From Cyrtodaria siliqua (lineage: Eukaryota > Mollusca > Bivalvia > Adapedonta > Hiatellidae), in assembly GCA_037043455.1 (NCBI GenBank), contig JAWPHD010000134.1, positions 558,001 to 622,000 on the forward strand: a stretch of 64,000 nucleotides of DNA. The letters are read 5' to 3'. The stretch's first letter is position 1, and each line of letters starts with the position of its first letter. The translations under genes were made by a program, and so were the position numbers. Positions 23,158-34,035 of the stretch are shown here, in pieces. The notes under the pieces were generated by a model that was given only the letters and a program-made list of their open reading frames with translations, was not told the DNA's origin and made no database searches.

Positions 23158-24950
23158 TGCATAAATCGCATAAACGCTTGGCTGATTTTACCCAAATTTC
23201 ACATGGATGATCCTGAGGTCATTGCTGTCAAATTAGACGAATTAGGACAATGCGACATCCAAGATGGCCGCCATTACCATATATGGTCAAAACAGCTTAT
23301 CAAGAACCACTGAACACATTTTGACAGTTTTTCTTCATTAATGATCGCCAAGACTATATAAAGTGTACAAATGAAGTTCCCAGGGTCAACAAAACAGATT
23401 TTTTGAACAACTTACCGGTAAAACACTTTTTTTCTCTGAAACTACAAGGCACATAGCTCTCATATATTACATGTAGCATCAGCTTTTGATCTTCTATCAA
23501 GTTTGTTCAAATGGTGACCCTGGGGTCAAACCTGGCCCCGCCCCAGAGGTTACAATGTTTTGCATAGACATATAATCAACAGTTGCTCCCAACAAGGGTA
23601 GAGACAAGTAAATGTTGCATTTTGTTGACTTAAAAAATATTATTTTACTGAAAATCATAAATTGGCTCAGTGGTGCCATTGGCAGACCAGAGCGGCAGAC
23701 CCTGTTCTAAAATAGTTTTGGAACCTTATAGACAAAACAAAACTCATTTTTTCTCTCATTACTATCAACATAACATGATATCATTTTTCCCTAAACAGTT
23801 ATTTAATTAAAGATTCCATAGTTTTCAAAAGAAAACAATATATGCAAAATCACTCTGAAATAAAGTTTTAGAATAATAAAGAACTCGGATTTAATAGTGA
23901 TTTGATGATCCCAGCAATCATTCATTATTGTAACTTGTTTACAATTCTAGGGAGCTGACCCTGATCTGACCAGACAGAACCCATTAATGTCCCATCACCT
24001 TGAACTACATTTAGAGTTACAAGGTGATTATAATTCGGCCAAATAGTTATATGGTAAAGCAATACGATAGCAACAGGACACGCTTTTAAACACTCAAATA
24101 TTTTCATTGTTTAAGGCTCTTCAAGCAAATCACAGCTATCTAATATTGACCTTCGTTTTTAAGGTCGACTAGTATTCTAACTTTCATGTGCTGTTTAACA
24201 TTTGCCACCAACACGTTGCATAAACAAACGGTTATTACCACTTTTCAACGTGTCTTGGTCATGTGAAAATCTATTCAAATTAGACACAAAGGTCATTATA
24301 TCCCACATTAATCTTATTTTTAAATATGGTTTGCATAATTTACTTTTATAACTAAACAATGAAGGCCAAACTAACCAAATTTTGTAAAATGAGTTGTGCA
24401 CCTTGAAAATTGTCTCCGAAGGACCATTTTCAAAGATTTTAGATATGGTAACCTTGAAATTCAGTTTTTAATGTCAGAATATAAAAATGCCCATTGTTGA
24501 GGTAAAAGGACAGCTATGCTAAGGTTTGACCTGATAGCTCTTATAGTTTTCGCGTAATCAATGTGGTTCGGGAAAACAAATTCAAAGCGAAATAAAAAAG
24601 ATCATATCAACCAACATCTGTTGATATCAGTTGCTATCATAATTATAAAGCACATTTGAATGTGAACACTGCCTCTATTAAAATACCACATGCTCTTAGA
24701 CTATACACCATTTGAGTTCCCAAGTGTATTGTGTTTTTGTTTATTGAAAATGCACCTGTATTTGTTTGTCCCATTAGTGGTCTCTTAATAAATATTTGTC
24801 TAAAGTTCATTTCATCTGCCCATCTATATATATGCATCAGTCATTATATCCATGATATAATCCCATTATATACAATAAAAAGTATGTATTACCAACCCCT
24901 TAGGTAATATATGCAATCAAATACTATATAGAGTATATTACACTACACAT
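23158..24950. other. Unassigned, possibly dispersed repeat
   Basis: Contains ccaagatggccgcc near 23263 and phrases such as gaccctggggtcaaacctgg that look like old dispersed repeats, but no second copy is in this window to prove it. Minus-strand open frames of 60-70 codons show no family resemblance. Confidence 0.3.
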
Positions 24951-25090
24951 CCTACCATCCAGCAACCCATCCACCCTACCAAAATGGAACCACTCACCCT
25001 TTCAACCATCCATCCACCTATCCATTTGCCCACTACCTATTCAATTTTATTTACCATCCATCCACCATCTCACCTTTCCAAAAATATTGT
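24951..25090. repeat. Degenerate (CCAT)n/(CCAC)n tract
   Basis: Pyrimidine-rich, irregular repeats of ccatccaccc and related words, with low G. Confidence 0.65.
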
Positions 25091-25411
25091 ACCTTAACTT
25101 ATTTATTGAATCATTATCATTGCATTAATATATTGTTGTATATCCTGCCATTCATTTATAAACCACTCAATCGTATTATCAATTTCAAATATTAATTTAT
25201 TTTATTATTCATATCATCCTTATATATTATTGTATTCCCATTTGCACAAGTTTATGTCCCTTCCTTCTACACATAGCATAACCAATGCTAATTCAATGCA
25301 ATCATATATAGTTATCTGAAGTTTAGACCTTTGTGAATGCCCCTCATTGTGAAGTTGGTCAATCGACCTGACTAAGGACAATGACCTGGAACAATAACAA
25401 TTAAGGTAAAC

Positions 25412-25478
25412 AAGTTTTAGGCCAGGCCAGGCCAATGAGGCCAGGCTAGTTAGGCCAAGCCATATTTCAGTGTATGAC
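25412..25478 (-). repeat. Dispersed repeat fragment (minus)
   Basis: The reverse complement reads catacactgaaatatggctt then ggcct-rich text, matching the left part of the copy at 19610-19890. Surrounding sequence (25091-25411, 25479-25873) is AT-rich with no recognised gene. Confidence 0.65.
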
Positions 25479-25873
25479 CATGCTTAAAATTTAGAGATCT
25501 TATCCGACAGAGCATTACACAAGATTGGGGGAGTGTTTTTATTGTGTAATAAAGACAACTTTTTATCATTACATTTTAATTGTTCATTATCAGGAAAATT
25601 CACTGAGAGTTATATATTTTGTAATCCACCTACTTATAATAGTTACTAGATATACACTTTTATTCCCATTTATGATCCATGTAGGATGCTGATTTTACCA
25701 CATATGAGATGGTCAACTATGATAAGGCTGTTTTTTCTATGGCTAATCCTTGAGCAGTAGACAAACAGACCATACAATTTGAATCTTGCATGAGTTTGAC
25801 AGAATGTTTCACAATATCGAAGACTCGTATACCTGGATGTTTAAATTGTAAGGAATGGGAAAAATGGTTAATG

Positions 25874-25912
25874 CATATATGTACATGTACCTCTTGTACG
25901 ATGGTTACTGCA
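25874..25912 (+). repeat. Isolated 37-bp minisatellite unit left of the LINE
   Basis: One unit (tgtacctcttgtacgatggt core) matching the array that starts at 26868. It is separated from the rest by the LINE, which suggests the LINE landed within the array edge. Confidence 0.75.
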
Positions 25913-25918
25913 TTTTTT

Positions 25919-26258
25919 TGAAAGTCTGGTGCTTGCATAACGGTATGGTATTAAATGCATCAAAAACGAAAGTCATTTACATCGACGTGCCAGATTAGAA
26001 AATAAATCACTTTCTTTGCGCTATAATGACATTGATTTACAGATTACTACCCGTGATAACATTTTAGGAGTAAATATAAACGAAAATTTAAAATGGGATG
26101 ACCACATATTGTTTATTAAGAAAAAGATAGCAAGAAATGTATGGTTGTTGTCAACAATAAAATATGTTATTCCTTTGAATTATCGAATTATTTTCTATAA
26201 AGCTTACATACAGCCACATCTAGACTTTTGTAATGTAATCTGGGGTAACACAAGTTGA
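25919..26258 (+). pseudogene. LINE reverse transcriptase, palm/thumb fragment
   Basis: The translation begins LKVWCLHNGMVLNASKTKV, the segment that follows the YADD box in jockey/CR1-type reverse transcriptases. After a frameshift near 25995 it continues LRYNDIDLQITTRDNILGV and YKAYIQPHLDFCNVIWGN (about 26200-26253), ending at a TGA (26256-26258). The YADD box itself is not present, so the copy starts just downstream of the active site. These blocks parallel RSQLEYCSTVW in the relic at 3020-3551 but from a different LINE lineage. Confidence 0.8.
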
Positions 26259-26279
26259 AAAAATATCAACAGCCTCTTA

Positions 26280-26663
26280 ATAATGTAAAAAAGGGCATGT
26301 CACGTTATTTTAGGTGAACAGTATATTACTTTTCAAGCCGCTATGGAACAACTAAATTACCTCACAATTGATCAGCGAATTATACTTCAAAAGGCCAAAT
26401 TCATGTATAGAGTTTCGAACAATGCTGCCCCTTCATATATTTCCGATATGTTTACTACTCGTAATTCAACTGACAGAAGACTTCGATCACTAACTGATAC
26501 TAATTTCAGTATTCCTAAGCCAAATCGGGAACTTTTCAAGGGCAGCATGTATTACTCCGGGACCATTTTATGGAATAATATTCCAAAGCACATTCAGAAG
26601 TGTGCAACAATGAAAAGTTTTACAAAAAGCTGCATAAAATGGATGAAGGAAAAACAAAATTAA
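26280..26663 (+). pseudogene. LINE ORF2 C-terminal domain fragment
   Basis: Continuation of the same element after the stop and a small gap. It has KRACHVI-like text near 26290 in one frame, then MEQLNYLTIDQRIILQKAKF and WNNIPKHIQKC in another, to a TAA at 26661-26663. The order (YLTIDQR, FMYRVSNN, LFKGSMYYSGTILWN) is standard for the C-terminal end of this LINE group. Three frame breaks make it non-functional. Confidence 0.8.
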
Positions 26664-26867
26664 ACTCGATATAGATATCATCTCATTTTATTATTGTGTA
26701 AATATCGTTTAAACTACCACCACCAACAATGTTATTATGTTTCCATATATCTTATGTATTTTGCCTTTCTTGTATTTGGTATCATGTATTTGTTATAGAG
26801 GGCCCCAAGGAAGATTAGTATAAACTAATTGGTCACCCTCGATAAATAAAGACTTTCATTCATTCAT

Positions 26868-29840
26868 ATATGTATATGTACCTCTTGTATAATGGCTACT
26901 GAATCTATGTATATGTACCTTTTGTACAATCGTTACTGCATATATATATATATGTACCTCTTGTACAATGGTTACTGCATCTATGTATATGTACCTCTTG
27001 TACAATAGTTACTGCACCTATATATATGTAGCTCTTGTACACTCGTTACTGCTTATATATATATGTACCTCTTGTACAATCGTTACTGCATTTATGTATA
27101 TGTACCTCTTGCACAATGGTTACTGCATTTATGTATATGTACCTCTTGCACAATGGTTACTGCATCTATGCATATGTACCTCTTGTACAATGGTTACTGC
27201 ATCTATGTATATGTACCTCTTGTACAATGGTTACTGCATTTATGTGTATGTACCTCTTTTACGATGGTTACTGCATCTATGTGTATGTACCTCTTGTACA
27301 ATCGTTACTGCATATATATATACAATCGTTACTGCATTTATGTGTATGTACCTCTTGTACAATGGTGTTACTGCATCTATGTGTATGTACCTCTTGTACA
27401 ATCGTTACTGCATATCTATATATATGTACCTCTTGTACAATGGTTACTGCATCTATGTATATGTACCTTTTGTACAATGGTTACTGCATATATGTATATG
27501 TACCTCTTGTACAATGGTTACTGCATTTATGTGTATGTACCTCTTGTACAATGGTTACTGCATCTATGTGTATGTACCTCTTGTACAATCGTTACTGCAT
27601 ATATATATACAATCGTTACTGCATTTATGTGTATGTACCTCTTGTACAATGGTGTTACTGCATCTATGTGTATGTACCTCTTGTACAATCGTTACTGCAT
27701 ATATATATATATGTACCTCTTGTACAATGGTTACTGCATCTATGTATATGTACCTTTTGTACAATGGTTACTGCATATATGTATATGTACCTCTTGTACA
27801 ATGGTTATTGCATATATGTATATGTACATATTATACAATCTTTACTGCATCTATGTATATGTACCTCTTGTACAATGGTTACTGCATATAGATAAATGTA
27901 CCTCTTGTACAATGGTTACTGCATCTATGTATATGTACCTCTTGAACAATGGTTACTGCATCTATGTATATGTACCTCATGTACAATCGTTACTGCATAT
28001 ATATATATATATGTACCTCTTGTACAATCGTTACTGCATTTATGTATATGTACCTCTTGCACAATGGTTACAGCATTTATGTATATGTACCTCTTGCACA
28101 ATGGTTACTGCATCTATGTATATGTACCTCTTGTACAATGGTTACTGCATATATGTATATGTACCTTTTGTACAATGGTTACTGCATATATGTATATGTA
28201 CCTCTTGTACAATGGTTATTGCATATATGTATATGTACCTATTATACAATCGTTACTGCATCTATGTATATGTACCTCTTGTACAATGGTTACTGCATAT
28301 ATGTATATGTACCTTTTGTACAATGGTTACTGCATATATGTATATGTACCTCTTGTACAATGGTTATTGCATATATGTATATGTACCTATTATACAATCG
28401 TTACTGCATCTATGTATATGTACCTCTTGTACAATCGTTACTGCATATAGATAAATGTACCTCTTGTACAATGGTTACTGCATCTATGTATATGTACCTC
28501 TTGTACAATGGTTACTGCATATATATATATGTACCTTTTGTACAATGGTTACTGCATATATGTATATGTACCTCTTGTACAATGGTTATTGCATATATGT
28601 ATATGTACCTATTATACAATCGTTACTGCATCTATGTATATGTACCTCTTGTACAATCGTTACTGCATATAGATAAATGTACCTCTTGTACAATGGTTAC
28701 TGCATCTATGTATATGTACCTCTTGTACAATGGTTACTACATCTATGTATATGTACCTCTTGTACAATGGTTACTGCATATATGTATATGTACCTCTTGT
28801 ACAATGGTTATTGCATATATGTATATGTACCTATTATACAATCGTTACTGCATCTATGTATATGTACCTCTTGTACAATCGTTACTGCATATATATATAT
28901 ATGTACCTCTTGTACAATGGTTACTGCATCTATGTATATGTACCTCTTGTACAATGGTTACTGCATCTATGTATATGTACCTCTTGTACAATGGTTACTG
29001 CATATATGTATATGTACCTCTTGTACAATGGTTATTGCATATATGTATATGTACCTATTATACAATCGTTACTGCATCTATGTATATGTACCTCTTGTAC
29101 AATCGTTACTGCATATAGATAAATGTACCTCTTGTACAATGGTTACTGCATCTATGTATATGTACCTCTTGTACAATGGTTACTGCATATACGTATATGT
29201 ACCTCTTGTAAAATGGTTACTGCATATATGTATATGTACCTCTTGTACAATGGTTACTGCATCTATGTATATGTACCTCTTGTACAATGGTTACTGCATC
29301 TATGTATATGTACCTCTTGTACAATGGTTACTGCATATATGTATATGTACCTCTTGTACAATGGTTATTGCATATATGTATATGTACCTATTATACAATC
29401 GTTACTGCATCTATGTATATGTACCTCTTGTACAATCGTTACTGCATATATATATATGTACCTCTTGTACAATGGTTACTGCATATACGTATATGTACCT
29501 CTTGTACAATGGTTACTGCATATATGTATATGTACCTCTTGTACAATGGTTACTGCATCTATGTATATGTACCTCTTGTACAATGGTTATTGCATATATG
29601 TATATGTACCTCTTATACAATCGTTACTGCATATATGTATATGTACCTCTTGTACAATTGTTACTGCATATATGTATGAACATTTGTTACTGGATATATG
29701 TATATGTACCTCTTGTACAATCGTTAGTTACTGCATATAGGTATATGTACCTCTTGTACAATCGTTACTGCATCATATTTATATGTAACTTGTGTGCAAT
29801 GGTTACTGCATTATATTTATATGTATCTTTATTATAAATG
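26868..29840 (+). repeat. 37-bp minisatellite (~80 units)
   Basis: Tandem units around tgtacctcttgtacaatggt plus tactgcatctatgtata, period 37 bp. Since 37 is not a multiple of 3, each unit advances the frame. The unit lacks stops in all three plus frames, so frames of 184-463 codons appear in all three (for example 27063-28454, 27949-29118, 28677-29837) and encode the same 37-residue cycle. Variant blocks recur with longer periods, for example catatatatatacaatcgtt at 27309 and 27597, 288 bp apart. It degenerates after 29680. Not a gene. Confidence 0.95.
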
Positions 29841-30210
29841 GGTTCTGCATACTGTAAGTTAAATTAAGTTTCAAATATTTTTCAATTACATAACAACAGT
29901 ATTTATAATCATCGTAATATATATCTAGCAATCTAAGGATTTGCATAGTATTGTTTTATTAATTTATTCAAAGTCATTGTAACGGAATATGATTTCGTTT
30001 CATGTTTTAATATTTACCCATTTCATTAATATTTGTTTATTACAAAATATTTCAATCCAGGTTTTTATTTGTCTGATTGATATACGTTTTTTTAATAATG
30101 TGTTTCTCTATTGAAACCAAGTGATTCTCAAGTTATATTCTTGTATCCAGATTCCTATTCGACTGACCATAGAATTGACAAGCTGGTGTCAGTTAACATA
30201 TCGTGTGGCT
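29841..30210. other. AT-rich spacer
   Basis: No gene or repeat recognised. The open frame 30111-30377 runs into the foldback arm and is not meaningful. Confidence 0.4.
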
Positions 30211-31066
30211 GGAGATATCGGCATAGTATATTATATAGCGTGGAGTCTTGGTGTGGAGTCTTGGAGTGGAGTGGAGTGAATGATTGGAGTGACCTTGGAG
30301 TCACATTTTGGAGAGACCTTGGAGTCAGATTTGGAGTGAATATTTTGGATAATTATCAATTTAGTATTTCTGATTGACCATCACAAGGTGCACAGTTCCT
30401 AACATACTCAGTACAGCTGCATTGTCCCATGAGACATGTGCTAACCTTAATGTGAGCCAAAGACCATCTAAAAACAACATAAATGAATTTGGATTCTCAA
30501 ACATTAACCTCAGTATTGAAGCAATGACTATTTGGCCTGACCTAAACTAGTCCCGAGGGACCAACTAATCTTAGGTCAGGACACTGACATCCAGTGTCAG
30601 GGATATGCAGAGTTCCAATATGTCAGTCATACCACAGAGACTGAAAACAAAAAGCATTAAAGTTTATGGGAACTTAGAGCTCTCACAGCCTAACTGTTCC
30701 ACAAACATGGATCATGTAGTAACAGTGCCCAAGTTAAAATTAGACATGCAGTTTTGGAATTAGTTGTTGACATTGGGTAGCTTAATAGACACATGCATTT
30801 TAAAGAAATTTTAATCAATAAATAATCGTATGTGCAAATGAAGTAACCCATGTAAATGTATAAGTTTCTAAAAAGTTATTAATTGTAAGGGAAATTAACT
30901 TCAAGTTTAGACTCAAAAATTTACTCCAAAATATTCACTCCAAATTTGACTCCAAGGTCACTCCAAAATGTGACTCCAAGGTCACTCCAATTATTCACTC
31001 CACTCCACTCCAAGACTCCACACCAAGACTCCACTCTATATAATATACTATGCCGGAGATATCAGC
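30211..31066. mobile_element. Large foldback element with ~140-bp arms
   Basis: The left arm 30211-30349 (gcatagtatattatatag, gtggagtcttggtgtggagt, ggagtgaccttggagtcaca) is the reverse complement of the right arm 30924-31066 with few mismatches. The arms are internally repetitive (ggagt words). The 575-bp interior holds a reverse copy of the 19.6-kb dispersed repeat (30372-30595). No ORF. Confidence 0.85.
30372..30595 (-). repeat. Dispersed repeat, minus copy inside foldback
   Basis: The reverse complement follows the same order as 19640-19890: taggtcaggcc with ggtcccttggg-like text, catttatgtt, gttaaggttagcac, cattgc and gctgtac blocks. This links the foldback interior to a family found elsewhere in the window. 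Confidence 0.7.
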
Positions 31067-31477
31067 TCCCATAATAATCATTGAAATGTGCTAAAGCGAC
31101 AGGTTAATGGCTGGGAGACTGCCTCTCAATTTACGAACACGTTAGCCCTCATATATACATTTTGCACAATCGAATCATCTATTTATAGTGCATGTTCTTC
31201 GTGGTTAGTGGATACTATATACTCACAATGTTAATTACTAATAACCAACATCTCAGTCTATATAAAAGAAATGTCATCTTCAGGATTAGTTAGTCATTAA
31301 CCCAGCTATGTAAGATAGAGTTTTGCACCAGGCATGGAAGAGTGTTTTAGAACATACCATAGCCGATGGGGAGTTCTATATCATGCATTAATGGAACCTA
31401 GAATGCCATATAATAAACTATACGTTACAACCTAAGAGTCGTTTGTGCTGTTTTGCTGCAGAAGTCAACGACTGTAG
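31067..31477. other. No gene recognised
   Basis: AT-rich, no repeats noted. Confidence 0.4.
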
Positions 31478-31785
31478 GGTGCCAATATGTCAGCAACATG
31501 CCAATGTGTCCGCGAACATATTGAACCACATGTACGTGTCTAATATATCCGCAACGAGTGAATATCTCCGTGGCGAATTTAGGGGGCGTCTCAAACAAAT
31601 TAATCAGTAAAGGTCGAACGGTATATGTATTAGAGAGAAGACATTGATTTTGAAAGGTTTTTTAATTGATAAGGAACGTGAACGAAATATGACAGAATAT
31701 ATAAGGCATAGGTAAAAATCGCTTGTTGCTAAACGCGTATAACATTTTTCGAAAATGTCTGTTATCAATTTATTAAATATTCAGA

Positions 31786-31907
31786 ATAATTATCATTTCA
31801 AAAATCGGCGTGCCGCAGCCGGGAGTTGAACCACGGACCTCTTGCTTTCCTGGCGAGTATACTCCCTATTACACAACCACGCCATCCGATATTTGAACGA
31901 CAATTAT
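31786..31907 (-). mobile_element. tRNA-like element with inverted ends, copy 1
   Basis: On the minus strand a tRNA-like core (ggcgtggttgtgtaatag; B-box-like GTGGTTCAACTCCC) is enclosed by ends ataattgtcgttcaaatatc at the left and a matching inverted end at the right (31786-31808). The anticodon-arm sequence is cgccaggaaagcaag. The cloverleaf is degraded, so I do not call a functional tRNA. Confidence 0.7.
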
Positions 31908-32043
31908 GGCGTTATATTATGACGTAGTTCTTTCAACCTACTGAGTTCCAGCGTTGGATTTTTCACATATAGGCGACTACATACAAAGTTTTCATTTTAT
32001 GCAAGTACTCTATTGTATCTGACGGAATTATTAAATATTCAGA

Positions 32044-32140
32044 ATAATTGTCATTTCAAAAATCGGTGTGCCGCAGCCGAGAATGGAACCACGGACCTCT
32101 TGCTTTCCGGGCAAGTATGCTCCCCATTACACCACCACGT
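32044..32140 (-). mobile_element. tRNA-like element, copy 2 (one end missing)
   Basis: Same minus-strand core: taatggggagcatacttgcc, then a 7-nt loop closed by cttgc/gcaag, then GTGGTTCCATTCTC. It retains the right-hand end (32044-32066) but lacks the atatcgg end. It passes directly into the flank tatataacgcc shared with copies 1 and 3. Confidence 0.65.
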
Positions 32141-32154
32141 CATTATATAACGCC

Positions 32155-32273
32155 ATAATTGTCATTCAAATATCGGATGGCGTGGTGGTGTAATAGGGAG
32201 TACTTGCCCGAAAGCAAGAGGTCCATGGTTCAATTCCCGGCTGCGGCACACCGACTTTTGAAATGACAATTAT
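32155..32273 (+). mobile_element. tRNA-like element with inverted ends, copy 3
   Basis: The plus-strand left end ataattgtcattcaaatatc pairs with the right end ending tgaaatgacaattat (32254-32273). Between them: ggcgtggtggtgtaataggg, anticodon-arm-like cttgcccgaaagcaag, and B-box-like ATGGTTCAATTCCC. It sits head-to-head with copy 2, so 32044-32273 can itself fold as a long hairpin. Confidence 0.7.
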
Positions 32274-32289
32274 TTTGAATATTTAATAA

Positions 32290-33165
32290 TGCCATGTCCT
32301 TTTCAGACACAATAGACTACTTTTATCAATTTAGTTTATCAGTGGCCAACATATTTTACTTCCTTAATTTTATCAATGAATTATACATATAATTTTATAT
32401 TTATCTCTTTTATTTGGTTCATTTTATTTTTACCTTTATTAATCAGATGTTTCATTCTTTCGGATCTGTTTTCTTTACCAAAATAAATGTCTGCTAAAAA
32501 TGGGTAATTCCAATTAATTAATGAATATCCTTATTTGTTATATACATTCCTTATCTATATCTGTTTTATTTCGTTAATTTTCCTTAGCCATAAAAAAAAA
32601 GAAGATATTTCTCAAGATCACTTGTGTATTCAATCAATATACCATCACTTTTAATTGTTACGATCATCTTACAGCAGTAGTTATTGTGATGTTTAAATTA
32701 TTTGTTATATATGCAATTTGACAACTTGATAACCAATGTATTACCTACGTCAATCACAATATATGCACGTGTACAATGTTCACTTACATGACAATATGTA
32801 CGTAATTCTTTAAGTTTTAAAATATAATTCTTAAAATTTAAATATTTGTATTATTAAAAACATATTATTTGACGAGTTTTAAACATTAGTTTTATATTGT
32901 ATACACATCACCTAAAGGTTGAATAAGTCTTAATCAATGTATCTCAAATCCCACATTTTTAGAAAAAACATGAAGTTTCTAGACATAGTTTATTCATTTT
33001 ATTATTTTTGTACCATTGTTTTAATCATGTTTGTATAAACTGTAAATATATTTTGTCTGAGGACCATATGTTAGACTGGCTTGTAGCCAAATATGTTATT
33101 CTCTTGAAATAAAGATATTATTATAATTACTATTATTATTATTATTATTATTAATGATTGACATT
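32290..33165. other. AT-rich stretch with (ATT)n
   Basis: No gene recognised. A short (TTA)n run lies at about 33127-33153, next to an aataaa-containing tract (33110). Confidence 0.5.
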
Positions 33166-33318
33166 AAAAATGGATTTGCTTGAGACAACCCTTAAATTTG
33201 CCGCGAACATATTCGCTCATTGTGGACATATTCGACACCTACGTGTGGGCCAATATGTCCGCGGACACACTGGCACATTGCGGACATATTGGAACCGTAC
33301 ACACGACCCTGAACGGCT

Positions 33319-33400
33319 AGATACCAACAAGGACATGGCAGATATCAGCCATGGGATGGCTACAGATACTAACAAGAAAATGGGAGATATCAGCCATGGG
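33319..33400. repeat. 45-bp tandem duplication
   Basis: Two copies of a unit with gataccaacaaggacatgg and gatatcagccatggg, about 90 percent alike by eye. Confidence 0.75.
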
Positions 33401-33534
33401 TACACATTTTTAAATAGAATACAATACAGGTAACGGTAATCAATATATTAACGTAATATGTTTTATCACTTAAATTACTACTATTGATTAATAAAAAACA
33501 CATTTCTTTTTATCTCTTCATGTTACGTTATTTT

Positions 33535-33700
33535 GATTACGCGTAATCATAATTTTGTTTAAGCATAACCATATATTATGTTACGTGTAACATTAAGTGG
33601 TTATGCATAACATATTCAAGCAGACGCGAATGATTTACGTTATACTCAATGAGAGGTTACGAATAACCTTGATTTTGGTTGTGTATAACATAGGTTACGT
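33535..33700. repeat. Cluster of short palindromes (TTAC/GTAA family)
   Basis: GATTACGCGTAATC (33535-33548, perfect), GTTACGTGTAAC (33580-33591), GTTATGCATAAC (33600-33611, perfect) and GGTTACGAATAACC (33655-33668) lie within 135 bp, among further ttacg/ataacc words. Confidence 0.7.
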
Positions 33701-33807
33701 GTTCACCTATTGACATCATTTCATTGTTTGATGAGGTTACCACGGCGTTCCGTTTGGGACGTCGTATTTAGCCGGTGAACTTTATAACACAATAGCTTTC
33801 GCACTAC

Positions 33808-34035
33808 CATGCGAAAAGTCGAAAATTAAAATTAAAATTTCGACTTTTCTTGTAAATTGTAGTCCGAAAAGTTGAAATTATCACGATAATCGTGATAATT
33901 ATCAGATGAGTTTGACAATTATGAAGCTAAAACTTTAAGTTTTTTCTAGTTGTCGTGTGAAATCTCCAGGGCGAAAAGTAGAAAGTTAGTACTGAATTTC
34001 GACTTTTCGTGTGAACATCAGGTCGAAAAGTTGAT
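33808..34035. repeat. cgaaaagtcgaaa inverted repeats and 25-bp palindrome
   Basis: gaaaagtcgaaa pairs with tttcgacttttc within 33812-33850. Similar words recur in both orientations to 34035. A 25-bp odd palindrome (aattatcacgat, a, atcgtgataatt) lies at 33876-33900. The words resemble the cgaaaagacg family at 5 kb but are not identical. Confidence 0.7.

Larger units (their letters stand above)
25913..26867 (+). mobile_element. 5'-truncated LINE inserted in 37-bp array
   Basis: Includes the two coding relics described next, a stop, a 3' UTR and a gataaataaagactttcatt tail with short CATT repeats. Minisatellite units flank it on both sides. Only a 3-4 bp ambiguous duplication (cat) is visible at the junctions. 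Confidence 0.8.
31478..33296. mobile_element. Candidate element bounded by ~125-bp inverted repeats
   Basis: 31478-31603 (ggtgccaatatgt, ccaatgtgtccgcgaacata, ggcgtctcaaacaaat) is an imperfect inverted copy of 33170-33296. The 1.57-kb interior contains the tRNA-like cluster and AT-rich sequence with no ORF. It could be one non-autonomous transposon, or two independent copies of one repeat in opposite orientation. Confidence 0.55.

Noticed and set aside
26968..29837. Overlapping long frames across the 37-bp array
   Set aside because: All three plus frames are open and encode the same cycle, which is a property of the unit and not evidence of a gene.
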